IMG/VR virus record: IMGVR_UViG_3300015165_000002
Coordinates: 1 to 28,774 of that record
Length of the DNA: 28,774 bases
Strand: one strand, 5' to 3'
Source: a virus
Part shown: positions 13,140 to 19,481 of the stretch, one piece after another
Layout: each line of letters starts with the position of its first letter
Numbering within the stretch: position 1 is the stretch's first letter
The notes under the pieces: generated by a model
What the model was told of the DNA's origin: nothing
Database searches by the model: none
Seen by the model: the letters and a program-made list of their open reading frames with translations, nothing else
Translations under genes and position numbers: made by a program

Positions 13140-13652
13140 ACTCACCGCCGAGGGACCCGGCGGGGTGAGAACCGGCCAGGTCACCGATGCGAGCGCCGAC
13201 CGGTTGAGCGCCGGCATGGCCATCAGCGGCTCGCCGTAGTAGTCGAGCGCAGCGGCCCTCAACCACCAGGCGTCCACCTGGTTGTCGTCGGCCACGTCAA
13301 GCCCGGCCCGCTTGTAGAGCGCCATTCGCATGTCCGGCTTGGTGGCGTTGCCCCTGCCGGTGGCGAACTTCTTCAAGGTGCCGGGAGGGATCAGGACATA
13401 GGGGATGCCCGCCTCGTAGAGCGCCGTCTTGACGACGCCCCCCAACTCCCCGATGGCCGTGGCCTGGTTGGGTCGGCCGAAGGCGTAGCCCTCGATGGCG
13501 ACAACCTGAGCGGCTTGGCACAGGTACAGAACCTCGTCCCGCAGCTTTGCCAGTCGGGCGGGCCCGGTCACCTTCGGCCTCAGCGTCAGTGTCCCGGAAC
13601 CGTCAGCCACGCCTGTAGCGGCCAGCGACAGATCCAGGCCGGCGACTCTCAC
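13137..13652 (-). CDS. RuvC-like Holliday junction resolvase
   Basis: A 171-residue RNase H-fold nuclease from GTG 13652, 3 bases after the previous stop. Acidic catalytic residues are in place: D7 in VAGLDLSLAATG, E54 in VVAIEGYAFG, and D122/D123/D127 in DVADDNQVDAWWL. A conserved helix (GELGGVVKTALYEAG) and IPPGTLKKFATGRGNATK also fit the phage RuvC family. RuvC enzymes cut four-way junctions, and phage forms resolve branched DNA before packaging. The length is normal. Its TAG stop forms part of the -10 of promoter module D. Confidence 0.9.
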   Translation of the reverse strand: MRVAGLDLSLAATGVADGSGTLTLRPKVTGPARLAKLRDEVLYLCQAAQVVAIEGYAFGRPNQATAIGELGGVVKTALYEAGIPYVLIPPGTLKKFATGRGNATKPDMRMALYKRAGLDVADDNQVDAWWLRAAALDYYGEPLMAMPALNRSALASVTWPVLTPPGPSAVS

Positions 13653-13655
13653 CGC

Positions 13656-13877
13656 TCACCCCGCTCCATCAGAGTGGGACCGCAGGTACTGACGCCGAAG
13701 TTCGGCGAGTGCCCGGCGGTGAGGGTCGGAGAGGGGATCACGGCGCAGGCGCTGTACGAGGTCGCAGGTCGTGACCACGGCGCCGATGATGAGCAGCGAG
13801 GCCACCACGGCGACGGCGAGGCTCTCGGCCAGCAGCGCCACGAAATGCATGAGGCGGTAGATGGTCACTGGCCTCAC
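13656..13877 (-). CDS. Small membrane protein, 73 aa
   Basis: The GTG 13877 start overlaps the preceding stop (GTGA). One strong membrane helix (about residues 12-37, FVALLAESLAVAVVASLLI and on) is followed by a basic, helical cytoplasmic tail (VQRLRRDPLSDPHRRALAE). No signal cleavage site is evident. Function unknown. It is one of two small membrane proteins in this replication-region chain, the other being at 14122-14253. Confidence 0.68.
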   Translation of the reverse strand: MRPVTIYRLMHFVALLAESLAVAVVASLLIIGAVVTTCDLVQRLRRDPLSDPHRRALAELRRQYLRSHSDGAG

Positions 13878-14125
13878 CCGATCCAGAAGTTCATGGCCTC
13901 GGCGGCACCACGGCGCCGAACTCGGTCCATCTCGGCAAGGCGCTCGACTAGTTCTCGACGCTCCTGCGGCGTGAAGGTGGGGATCGTGGGGCAGTCCGAG
14001 TAGTGGGTGATGCCGGTCGAAAGGACCGGATACCCCGGGCCTGGGTTGCGCTCGATGGGCGGCGTCCAGTTGCACTGCGGGCATGGGATGTACGTCCCGT
14101 CCTTTTGCCTGCCGGTGTCGTTCAC
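13874..14125 (-). CDS. Small zinc-ribbon-like protein, 83 aa
   Basis: Starts at GTG 14125 (GTGA overlap). CPQCNWTPP, later HYSDCP, gives a CxxC plus single Cys/His set compatible with one zinc. The C-terminal half is helical and charged (QERRELVERLAEMDRVRRR). Family not recognised; coupled on both sides. Confidence 0.66.
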   Translation of the reverse strand: MNDTGRQKDGTYIPCPQCNWTPPIERNPGPGYPVLSTGITHYSDCPTIPTFTPQERRELVERLAEMDRVRRRGAAEAMNFWIG

Positions 14126-14253
14126 CACTGGCTCCCGTTGTCGTCCCAGTCCCACTCGGGCGGAGGACGGTGCGAGGCCACGGCGCACCACAGCGTGAGC
14201 AGGCCAGCGCCAAGCGCCAACCACGCCCCGGCGAGCCACAGGAGGGAGGTCAT
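14122..14253 (-). CDS. Very small membrane protein, 43 aa
   Basis: The ATG 14253 start overlaps the preceding stop (ATGA). A hydrophobic helix from residue 3 (SLLWLAGAWLALGAGLLTL) is followed by a short acidic, Trp-rich tail (PPEWDWDDNGSQW). It ends in a GTGA overlap with the next gene. Size and topology resemble small phage membrane peptides, but I cannot assign a role. Confidence 0.65.
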   Translation of the reverse strand: MTSLLWLAGAWLALGAGLLTLWCAVASHRPPPEWDWDDNGSQW

Positions 14254-14405
14254 CGCTCATCGCTAGGGGGCTTCGGCGTGTAGATATAACCCCGGGCAGC
14301 GTGACGGGCACGCCGCTGGAAGTCGTCGAGGGCGTCCCACTCAGCCTGGCGGGCCTTGGCCTCGGCCTGGCGCTTCGGTTTGCGGTCGGTGCGGGTTCGG
14401 GTCAC
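14250..14405 (-). CDS. Small basic protein, 51 aa
   Basis: Starts at GTG 14405 (GTGA overlap) and ends in an ATGA overlap. It is rich in Arg/Lys, with a helix KRQAEAKARQAEWDALDDF and a tail GYIYTPKPP. It could bind nucleic acid, but no motif is diagnostic. Confidence 0.62.
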   Translation of the reverse strand: MTRTRTDRKPKRQAEAKARQAEWDALDDFQRRARHAARGYIYTPKPPSDER

Positions 14406-14731
14406 CGCTTGATCCCCCGCACGACGGAGATGGCGAACCGCAGGCCGGGCACGGATGCCACCTGCCCGTGGTCAGCGTCGCCGTCGTCGAGCGCGGCCAC
14501 GAGGTCACCGAGGTGCATCACCACGTCTGCCTTCGCAGCGGCGTAGCCCTCGTCGTAGCCCGCCCGGCGTAGCCCGGTGACGTGGGCGTCGTAGTACGCC
14601 TGGCGCAGGTCCATACGCACGGTGCGGTTGCTACTGCCCTGCGGGGGGGGCTCGTCTTCGCCGTCGATGTTGGGCGGCTCAGGCAGGGGCTGGCGGGACA
14701 GGTGCTCGTCGGCTTGGTCGATGGCTGGCAC
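14402..14731 (-). CDS. Hypothetical protein, 109 aa
   Basis: The first gene after promoter module E. GTG 14731 is chosen because GAGGAGG lies 5 bases upstream. A longer in-frame start at ATG 14758 falls inside the -10 and so is not transcribed from that promoter. The N-terminal third is acidic and Pro-rich. The rest is a helical region with AYYDAHVTGLRRAGYDEGY followed by AAKADVVMHL, a repeated-tyrosine helix pattern common in small actinophage proteins of unknown function. Confidence 0.7.
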   Translation of the reverse strand: MPAIDQADEHLSRQPLPEPPNIDGEDEPPPQGSSNRTVRMDLRQAYYDAHVTGLRRAGYDEGYAAAKADVVMHLGDLVAALDDGDADHGQVASVPGLRFAISVVRGIKR

Positions 14732-14743
14732 GGCTACCTCCTC

Positions 14744-14762
14744 GGTCGGTAGACCCATACTA
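14744..14762 (-). promoter_or_regulatory. Promoter/leader module E
   Basis: TAGTATGG with -10 TAGTAT at 14762-14757, six bases, then ACCGACC (14750-14744), GAGGAGG and GTG 14731. The TAG of the -10 is also the stop codon of the upstream gene, as in module D. A weak -35 candidate, TGGCGT, lies at 14785-14780. Confidence 0.7.
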
Positions 14763-14951
14763 ACGCATACCAGCGGCAGACGCCATAGCTTCGGGGTCGG
14801 TCAGCCAACGGATCCCAGCCTCGATCAGATCGGCCTCGTCCGCCGCCATCGATGGTGGCACCGGCCTTCCGGTTTCGGCGTAGTAGCGCAGGTTGTTGAC
14901 CGCCGCCTGGAGTCGGAACAGGGCCTCGGTGCGGAGCGGGTCATCGGGCAT
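14760..14951 (-). CDS. Small helical protein, 63 aa
   Basis: Starts at ATG 14951 with AAAGGA 6 bases upstream, overlapping the end of the DnaB-like gene by 11 bases. It is helical (EALFRLQAAVNNLRYYAE, then ADEADLIEAGIRWLTDPEA). It is the last gene of the replication transcript before module E. Its position right after the helicase could indicate a helicase accessory factor, but the sequence gives no direct sign. Confidence 0.68.
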   Translation of the reverse strand: MPDDPLRTEALFRLQAAVNNLRYYAETGRPVPPSMAADEADLIEAGIRWLTDPEAMASAAGMR

Positions 14952-16215
14952 AGCTGGTCCTTTCATCGTTGATGGGTCCGGGCAGTAGCTCGGGCTCGGG
15001 GAGATTGGGAACGGGCCGGGAGCGCTCGACGGTCCACGGCAGGACGCCACCGCGGCGCAGCTTGGTCGGCCATGACCGCTCGTCTCGTGACCCACGCCAG
15101 GTGCGCAGGTGGGAAACGTTGGCGTCGTCCTTGTCGACCACCAGGCCCAGGCCGAACTCGGGCCAGCGGCGCCACAGGCTGGCACCGTAGGGGCGCATGT
15201 CCCGATCGTGGCCGGCGGCGCCGTGGGGGGAGTGGGCCTCGATGACCATGGCGAAGCCGTAGCGGGTCCGGGCCACGTCCCAGACCTTGGCCACCTGTGC
15301 GGCCGGGCCTTCGTCGTTGGGATTGCCGGCGTGCATCTTGTAGAGCGGGCCACCGACGACGATCTGCGGGCGGTTGGCCTCGAATCGCTCGTAGAGCCAC
15401 CGGACGTCGGCTCGGGATAGCAGGTCGATCCCCTCAGTCCGCACCACCGGGCGCAGCATCCCCGCCGCCGGCCGGTGGGCGTGGCCGTCGAGGGCGTGAG
15501 AGAGCAGGCGCAAGCCCCGGCGAGTTTGCGGTATGGAGTTTTCGAGGTCCAAGATCATCACCCGCAGGGGGTCGATCGGGGCCAGCGTGAACGGCTGGAC
15601 CCCGGCGGCGAAGCAGGCGGCGAGCTGGCGCAACAGGTAGCTCTTTCCCTTGCCCTCCACTCCGGTGAGGATGCATCGGTCGCCCACCTCAAGCAGGCCG
15701 GGCACGAGCCAGTCGTACTCATCTTCGACGGCTAGGAACGCATCCAGGTCGGGGTCGGGCACGGTGTCGAGAATGGGCATCTCGATCGTCCCGACCGCCG
15801 CCCGAGCTTGTTCGGCAACCTCCTCGATCGGCTTGGCCATGTCTTCGAGGTCGGCCCGGGCCCGGCCCAGGACCTCCATCGCCCGGCGGCGAGCGGCGCA
15901 CTCGACCACCTCACGAATGTGGCGCTGCGGCTTGGACCCGATGCACCGGGCGGCCAACGACACCAGGCGGGCAGAGGCATCCGGCACCCGTTTGTAGATG
16001 TCGTGGCGCTCCAGTTCGAGCTGGACGGCGGCCGACTCGACCCGGTACCCGCCGGCGAACACGACCCGGATGGCCTCGCACACCTCCCGGTGCCACGGGA
16101 CGTAGAAGTCCTCAGGCACCACTTCGGCCAGCAGATCACTGGCCGCACCAGGGAACACCAGGGCGGCGCCGAGGATGTTTTCCTCGGCATCGATGGCGTG
16201 GGGGGGAAGGCTCAC
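14941..16215 (-). CDS. DnaB-like replicative helicase / RepA-type ATPase
   Basis: A 424-residue protein from GTG 16215 (GTGA overlap with the initiator gene). The N-terminus (PPHAIDAEENILGAALVFP, then PEDFYVPWHREVCEAI) matches the DnaB N-terminal domain. A linker leads to a RecA-type ATPase: Walker A TGVEGKGKSYLL (184-195), Walker B VMILDLEN (219-226), and later QIVVGGPLYKMHAG and VIEAHSPHG, as in RepA/AAA_25 ATPases. The last 60 residues look disordered. The fold implies a hexameric 5'-3' helicase loaded at the phage origin. It directly follows the initiator gene, as lambda P follows O. Confidence 0.87.
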   Translation of the reverse strand: MSLPPHAIDAEENILGAALVFPGAASDLLAEVVPEDFYVPWHREVCEAIRVVFAGGYRVESAAVQLELERHDIYKRVPDASARLVSLAARCIGSKPQRHIREVVECAARRRAMEVLGRARADLEDMAKPIEEVAEQARAAVGTIEMPILDTVPDPDLDAFLAVEDEYDWLVPGLLEVGDRCILTGVEGKGKSYLLRQLAACFAAGVQPFTLAPIDPLRVMILDLENSIPQTRRGLRLLSHALDGHAHRPAAGMLRPVVRTEGIDLLSRADVRWLYERFEANRPQIVVGGPLYKMHAGNPNDEGPAAQVAKVWDVARTRYGFAMVIEAHSPHGAAGHDRDMRPYGASLWRRWPEFGLGLVVDKDDANVSHLRTWRGSRDERSWPTKLRRGGVLPWTVERSRPVPNLPEPELLPGPINDERTSYAR

Positions 16216-16937
16216 CCGTCAACAATGTCGTAGTCGGGCCGGAACTCCTCGGGGAGCTGGCCAGCCACGAACGACACGGAAGCCGCCTCCGGCTGGTAGT
16301 CGGTTCCCTTCCGAGCAGGCTTGGCCCAATCTCGGGCGTTGCCGATCCAGGTCCGCCATGCCGCCCGCCAGTCGGTGTACCGCTTCCCGTTCGCCAGAGC
16401 GTGATCCTTGAACTTCTCAGTCTCAGCCGAGAGGTTCACCGCTGGTGCCTTCTCGTTGGCCCATGCCCTCATCGCTTCATCGACTTCAAAGTCGTCAGGT
16501 AGGGAGCGAGAGCGACCAGGCTTGCCCGTTGAAAGACCTTCCGTTGTATAAACCGTTGGCGACGTTTCGTAGGTAGGGCGAGTAGCCGCTTTCGGGTCAG
16601 GAGTAGCCGCTTTCTGGTCCGAAAGTAGCCGCTTTCCGTCCAAAAGAGGCTCACTAGTAGCCGCTTCTTGGCGGCCCATGAGCACTCGGTAGACGGTCGC
16701 CCGGCCCCGTCCCTTGCCCTCCTCCTCGATGGCCACCCATCCCTCATCGACCAGTCGCCGGACGATCTTGGTCACCATGGCCCGGCTGTAGAGCGACCCT
16801 TCGACCATCGCCTCCTTGCCGGGATGGGCGTGCTCGCCGTCACGGTTGGCGGCGTCGGCGATGGTGATGAGAACGGCTCGCATCGCTCGGACCTTCGGGC
16901 CGTGTTGCAGCACCCAACCGGTGCACTGGCCGCTCAT
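16212..16937 (-). CDS. Winged-helix replication initiator (lambda O-like organisation)
   Basis: A 241-residue protein from ATG 16937 (ATGA overlap). Residues 1-85 form a winged helix like those of phage replication initiators (RAVLITIADAANRDGEHAH, SRAMVTKIVRRLVDEGWVA, GRATVYRVL). Residues about 90-120 are a linker that contains the DNA iterons. The C-terminal region (DEAMRAWANEKAP, then KFKDHALANGKRYTDWRAA and WRTWIGNARDWA) matches the conserved C-terminal helices of phage and plasmid initiator proteins. It probably binds the iterons in its own gene and recruits the DnaB-like ATPase encoded next. Confidence 0.85.
   Translation of the reverse strand: MSGQCTGWVLQHGPKVRAMRAVLITIADAANRDGEHAHPGKEAMVEGSLYSRAMVTKIVRRLVDEGWVAIEEEGKGRGRATVYRVLMGRQEAATSEPLLDGKRLLSDQKAATPDPKAATRPTYETSPTVYTTEGLSTGKPGRSRSLPDDFEVDEAMRAWANEKAPAVNLSAETEKFKDHALANGKRYTDWRAAWRTWIGNARDWAKPARKGTDYQPEAASVSFVAGQLPEEFRPDYDIVDG
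16581..16668. repeat. Four iterons, AGTAGCCGCTTTC: probable replication origin
   Basis: Copies begin at 16581, 16602, 16624 and 16656 on the plus strand; the last ends CTTCT. The steps are 21, 22 and 32 bases, close to 2, 2 and 3 helical turns. Because 22 and 32 are not multiples of three, the repeat is read in two different protein frames, so selection is on the DNA. Locally AT-richer DNA containing TTGTATAAACC lies beside it at about 16528-16560. The arrangement parallels the lambda origin inside gene O. Confidence 0.75.
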
Positions 16938-17128
16938 CGCTCGCCCTCCCGGGCCCAGCGGCTACGGCTGTCGGTCGGTGAGCCAAGCCTGGCCTCGGGA
17001 CCGCAGGCAACGCAGATGGTCCGGGACTCACCAGGGAACCGGTAGCCAACGTGGAGCCCGCAGGGCAGGTCCACTCGTTCGGGGATGCGCCGCTCCCCCT
17101 TCGCCTTGGCGTTCGTGGTACTTTTCAA
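16934..17128 (-). CDS. Small Cys-containing protein, 64 aa, TTG start
   Basis: The chosen start is TTG 17128, with AAAGGA 8 bases upstream. It lies 12 bases after the six-codon leader ORF. The sequence is basic (KSTTNAKAKGERRIPERV), then LPCGLHVGYRFPGESRTIC and VACGPEARLG. One Cys plus a CxxC suggests a degenerate zinc ribbon. It ends in an ATGA overlap with the replication initiator, so it opens the replication operon. Function unknown. Confidence 0.62.
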   Translation of the reverse strand: MKSTTNAKAKGERRIPERVDLPCGLHVGYRFPGESRTICVACGPEARLGSPTDSRSRWAREGER

Positions 17129-17140
17129 GGGCTGATCCTT

Positions 17141-17161
17141 TCAGTGGGTTGTTGCTCTCAT
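17141..17161 (-). CDS. Six-codon leader ORF (MRATTH) behind promoter module H
   Basis: ATG 17161 is preceded by AGGAGG with 7-base spacing, the strongest ribosome site nearby. The frame ends at TGA after MRATTH. It holds the first-gene position of the promoter module. The next start (TTG 17128) lies 12 bases downstream, which suits termination-reinitiation. It may tune expression of the replication operon; no direct proof of translation exists. Confidence 0.4.
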   Translation of the reverse strand: MRATTH

Positions 17162-17176
17162 TCGGTTGCCTCCTGT

Positions 17177-17195
17177 GGTCGGTGGCGAGAGCGTA
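17177..17195 (-). promoter_or_regulatory. Promoter/leader module H (variant)
   Basis: The -10 is TACGCT (17195-17190) instead of TAGTAT, with six bases to ACCGACC (17183-17177), then AGGAGG and ATG 17161. Spacing and leader match the other modules. The region where a -35 would lie falls inside the hairpin at 17211-17241. Confidence 0.5.
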
Positions 17196-17210
17196 GCCCG
17201 ACGGACACGC

Positions 17211-17241
17211 CGAAGGGGGACCCGCAGAGGGTCCCCCTTCG
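17211..17241 (-). terminator. Perfect 13-bp hairpin ahead of the replication operon
   Basis: CGAAGGGGGACCC and GGGTCCCCCTTCG form a perfect stem (17211-17223, 17229-17241) around a 5-base loop. No U-tract follows on the minus strand; the plus strand has only TTTGT. It lies 20 bases after the stop of the 40-aa gene and just upstream of module H, so it probably ends the recombination-gene transcript. Confidence 0.7.
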
Positions 17242-17261
17242 TTTGTCTGGGCCAGGAATCG

Positions 17262-17384
17262 CTAGTCCGTCTCGGCGTCGCGTTCGGCCTCGACCAGCAC
17301 CACGCCCGCCGTCTCGGGCCGTGGCTTGCACACCAGGCAGGCCACCCACGGCAGGGCGATCCGGTGGTAGTGGGGGCATCTCAC
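17262..17384 (-). CDS. Very small zinc-binding-type protein, 40 aa
   Basis: Starts at GTG 17384, about 10 bases after the preceding stop. CPHYHRIALPW followed by ACLVC gives a CxxxH ... CxxC set within 20 residues, well suited to one zinc. The rest is an acidic tail (VEAERDAETD). No ribosome site is visible, so translation probably depends on coupling. A longer ORF in another frame across this stretch lacks any recognisable features. Confidence 0.5.
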   Translation of the reverse strand: MRCPHYHRIALPWVACLVCKPRPETAGVVLVEAERDAETD

Positions 17385-17394
17385 AGGACGGACA

Positions 17395-17634
17395 TCAGAA
17401 CGGCTCCTCGTCGGGCGGTGGCGGGGGAGGTAGGTCTGTGCTCGCCGGGCAACCACCGGCCACCCGTACCGCTCGTGCAAGGTCAGCCATACGGTACGAC
17501 GTGGCCAGGGTGGCCAGGACTTGCGCCCGGGCGACCAGTAGCGCCGGATCGGTCTGATCGAACGACAGGCCCTCCAACCGCACCAGAATCGTGACCGCGC
17601 CCACTTCGGCGTCGTAAGCAAGGTCCCGGCTCAC
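17395..17634 (-). CDS. Hypothetical protein, 79 aa
   Basis: The GTG 17634 start overlaps the ERF-like stop (GTGA). It is probably a small alpha+beta domain (VGAVTILVRLEGLSF, then ARAQVLATLATSYRMADLA), ending in a proline run before DEEPF. The tight coupling suggests a recombination accessory protein, such as a single-strand-DNA partner of the annealing protein, but no motif proves it. Confidence 0.62.
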   Translation of the reverse strand: MSRDLAYDAEVGAVTILVRLEGLSFDQTDPALLVARAQVLATLATSYRMADLARAVRVAGGCPASTDLPPPPPPDEEPF

Positions 17635-18584
17635 GGCGCTGGCGTGTCAGCGTCAGGGAAGGGCACATGGCAGCGGTGGTACATCTTGCCGTCCTCGCCC
17701 ACGGCCGCTCGCATGGCCATCGGGGGTTTCTCGTGGTCGGGCAGGATCGGCGCCTCGCACTGCGAGCACAGGTCCTCGTCCTCGCTCTGTGCTCCGATCA
17801 GATCACCGATAGTCCCAGGATCGCCGGATACGGCCTCAGACGGGCCAGGGGCGGCCTCGGGGGCGTCGTGGGTCCCTTTCCCTGTCTCGGGGGGCAGAGG
17901 GCCAGAATCGGCGCTCTGTGGCTCGGCTTTCTCGGCGTCGAGCAGCAGCGCCGCCAGCCGCCCCAGTTCGTCGGCCGGCATGGGCCAGCCATAGGCGGCT
18001 TTGAACTCCCGGCCGGTCAGTCGCACCGGGTGGTTCTCGGGCAGGGCGGCGAGGCGGGCAGCGACGGCGACGTGGGCGTCGTGCTCGGCTGTGGCGCTGG
18101 CCCATCCCTCGGTGCGGGCGGGGGGAGGCGTCGAGCGCCGCTCGGTGTCGGGTACCTCGTGGCGCTCGGAGTCCGAGCCGCTGTCACCGATGCAGAAGGT
18201 TTGGCAGAGCATCGACTTGAATGCCGAGGTCATCGCCTTCTGAATCGACTTGTCGCCCATGTCGGTTCCCTGGCCCCAACACTCGGCCGTGAGCGTGTCG
18301 CCGGCCGGGCCGTGGAAGGTCCACTGCACCCGCAGGTCGACGACGAACTGAACCTTGTTGCCCGAGACGCTGCGCTCGGAGTCCCGCCGCTCCATGACTT
18401 GCGGCAGGCAGAACACGCCATGGGCGGCCAGGGCGGGCTTCAGGGCGCCGAGAATGCCCTCGATGCCCCGGAAGCTGTAGCCGCCCATGTTGGCCGGGGC
18501 CTTCTCGGTCTTGCCCACGTCGGCCACGTCGGCCAGGACTCGACCCATGAGCACAGGCAGGGTGGGGGGGGATTCGTCGGTCAT
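17631..18584 (-). CDS. ERF-family single-strand annealing recombination protein
   Basis: A 317-residue protein from ATG 18584 (ATGA overlap). Residues 20-135 match the ERF core: ANMGGYSFRGIEGILGALKP, then LAAHGVFCLPQV, and ECWGQGTDMGDKSIQKAMT followed by AFKSMLCQTFCI. ERF proteins anneal complementary single strands, promoting recombination and circularisation of phage genomes. The middle carries a small domain (HPVRLTGREFKAAYGWPMP) and a Pro/Gly/Glu-rich linker. The C-terminus has CSQC and HRCH, likely a zinc site and not part of the usual ERF core. The RuvC-like and SF1 helicase genes complete the recombination set. Confidence 0.88.
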   Translation of the reverse strand: MTDESPPTLPVLMGRVLADVADVGKTEKAPANMGGYSFRGIEGILGALKPALAAHGVFCLPQVMERRDSERSVSGNKVQFVVDLRVQWTFHGPAGDTLTAECWGQGTDMGDKSIQKAMTSAFKSMLCQTFCIGDSGSDSERHEVPDTERRSTPPPARTEGWASATAEHDAHVAVAARLAALPENHPVRLTGREFKAAYGWPMPADELGRLAALLLDAEKAEPQSADSGPLPPETGKGTHDAPEAAPGPSEAVSGDPGTIGDLIGAQSEDEDLCSQCEAPILPDHEKPPMAMRAAVGEDGKMYHRCHVPFPDADTPAP

Positions 18585-18766
18585 CGGGCACCCACTCGGA
18601 TCAGATCCTCGTCAGCAACGGACGAGCACTCACAGCCGCTCACTTCCTCGCCGCAGGACAGACAGCGGGGCTCCGGCGCCCGCTCGTCGTCGAAGTCCCG
18701 GTCGTCGAATCCGTGGTCCCTGGCGTCGAGCCAGGCGTCTCGCATATCTCGGTGCAGGTCGAGCAT
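18581..18766 (-). CDS. Small Cys-cluster protein, 61 aa
   Basis: The first gene after promoter module F. ATG 18766 has AGGAGG 6 bases upstream. The N-terminal half is Asp/Arg-rich (RDAWLDARDHGFDDRDF), then CLSCGEEVSGCECSS, a CxxC ... CxC metal-binding pattern. It ends in an ATGA overlap with the ERF-like gene. Function unknown. Confidence 0.7.
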   Translation of the reverse strand: MLDLHRDMRDAWLDARDHGFDDRDFDDERAPEPRCLSCGEEVSGCECSSVADEDLIRVGAR

Positions 18767-18783
18767 GGGAGCCTCCTGTAGGT

Positions 18784-18802
18784 GGTCGGTCCTCCCATAC
18801 TA
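18784..18802 (-). promoter_or_regulatory. Promoter/leader module F
   Basis: TAGTATGG with -10 TAGTAT at 18802-18797, six bases, then ACCGACC (18790-18784), AGGAGG and ATG 18766. A possible -35, TTGAGT, lies at 18827-18822 with a 19-base spacer. Confidence 0.7.
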
Positions 18803-18941
18803 ACGCATACCTAAGACAGGAACTCAACCGGGCCGGGGCCAACCTTCAGGACGGAACATCGCAAACGCCTCTGTTGACGCCGAAGCGCAGGCAGCCCATG
18901 CGGAGGAAAGGTTTCTCCGTGGCCCGGTCGAGAGCTTGGGG
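18803..18941. other. Short intergenic stretch with a weak hairpin
   Basis: This is the longest gap between genes (with module F, about 175 bases). I see no convincing coding. A weak inverted repeat at 18901-18919 (CGGAG ... CTCCG arms with an inner AAA/TTT) could end the transcript of the gene before it. The remainder has no recognised motif. Confidence 0.4.
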
Positions 18942-19463
18942 TCAATCCCGAGCGGGGCGGATGACCAGCGTGGGCAAGCGCCGATGGACGTGGACTCCCT
19001 CAACAGGGTCACCCTCGCCGGTGATGAGACGGCCACTCTCTACGTCAGCGTGACCCTCAGCCGTCAGGGCCTCGATGACGTGGGACGAAACCCTCGACTC
19101 CGTGGACGTGGACAGGAGCTGGAGGGTTTCCCTGATGCGCTCGAAGGCGTTGGAGTCGACGTGCTTGCGCGGGACGACGAACACCAGCTCCACGTCATCG
19201 GGGTAGCGGTCGGCGCACCAGTCGGCGTAGGCGGTCATGTCCGAGATGGTCACGCCCGGCTCCCCACCTTGGAGCAGCGCCGTCCCCATGCCCTTGACCC
19301 GGTTCGTCGGCAGGGCGCCGGTGGCCTCGTACTGCGCCCGCAGGATGGCGTCGATGTCGGGCCGTATCTCAGCCTTGGCCGCTTTGGCCGCCTTCTCGTC
19401 GGCGTCCCACTCTCGATAGGCGGCGAGCAGGTCGGGGAGCTTGGGGCGGTCGGGGTCGGGCAC
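18942..19463 (-). CDS. Hypothetical early protein, 173 aa
   Basis: The first gene after the late region. GTG 19463 follows AGGAGG by 7 bases and promoter module G by about 19. The N-terminus is a charged helix (KLPDLLAAYREWDADEKAA, then AEIRPDIDAILRAQYEATG), as in nuclease-inhibitor and Gam-like proteins, but the match is loose. The rest is mixed (DWCADRYPDDVELVFVVPR, then FERIRETLQLLSTSTES). It is a single-gene unit before module F. Position suggests an immediate-early protein; family not recognised. Confidence 0.72.
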   Translation of the reverse strand: MPDPDRPKLPDLLAAYREWDADEKAAKAAKAEIRPDIDAILRAQYEATGALPTNRVKGMGTALLQGGEPGVTISDMTAYADWCADRYPDDVELVFVVPRKHVDSNAFERIRETLQLLSTSTESRVSSHVIEALTAEGHADVESGRLITGEGDPVEGVHVHRRLPTLVIRPARD

Positions 19464-19481
19464 GGTGCTACCTCCTGAGTC

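Noticed and set aside
14732-14758. Longer N-terminus for the 109-aa protein from ATG 14758
   Set aside because: That ATG lies within the TAGTATGG promoter box and would be upstream of the predicted transcript start; GTG 14731 has a proper ribosome site.
17158-17379. A 73-codon minus ORF starting MPPLPP
   Set aside because: It runs through the perfect hairpin and into module H. The alternative frame, with a CPHYH ... CLVC zinc pattern ending before the hairpin, is a better gene.
17667-18803. Long plus-strand ORF (378 codons) opposite the ERF-like gene
   Set aside because: High GC leaves antisense frames open. The protein is low-complexity Gly/Arg/His with no motif and no ribosome site, while the minus strand has a clear ERF protein and coupled neighbours.
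18824-19036. A 70-codon minus ORF after the early gene at 18942
   Set aside because: It overlaps the preceding gene by about 95 bases, has no ribosome site and resembles nothing; treated as noncoding.
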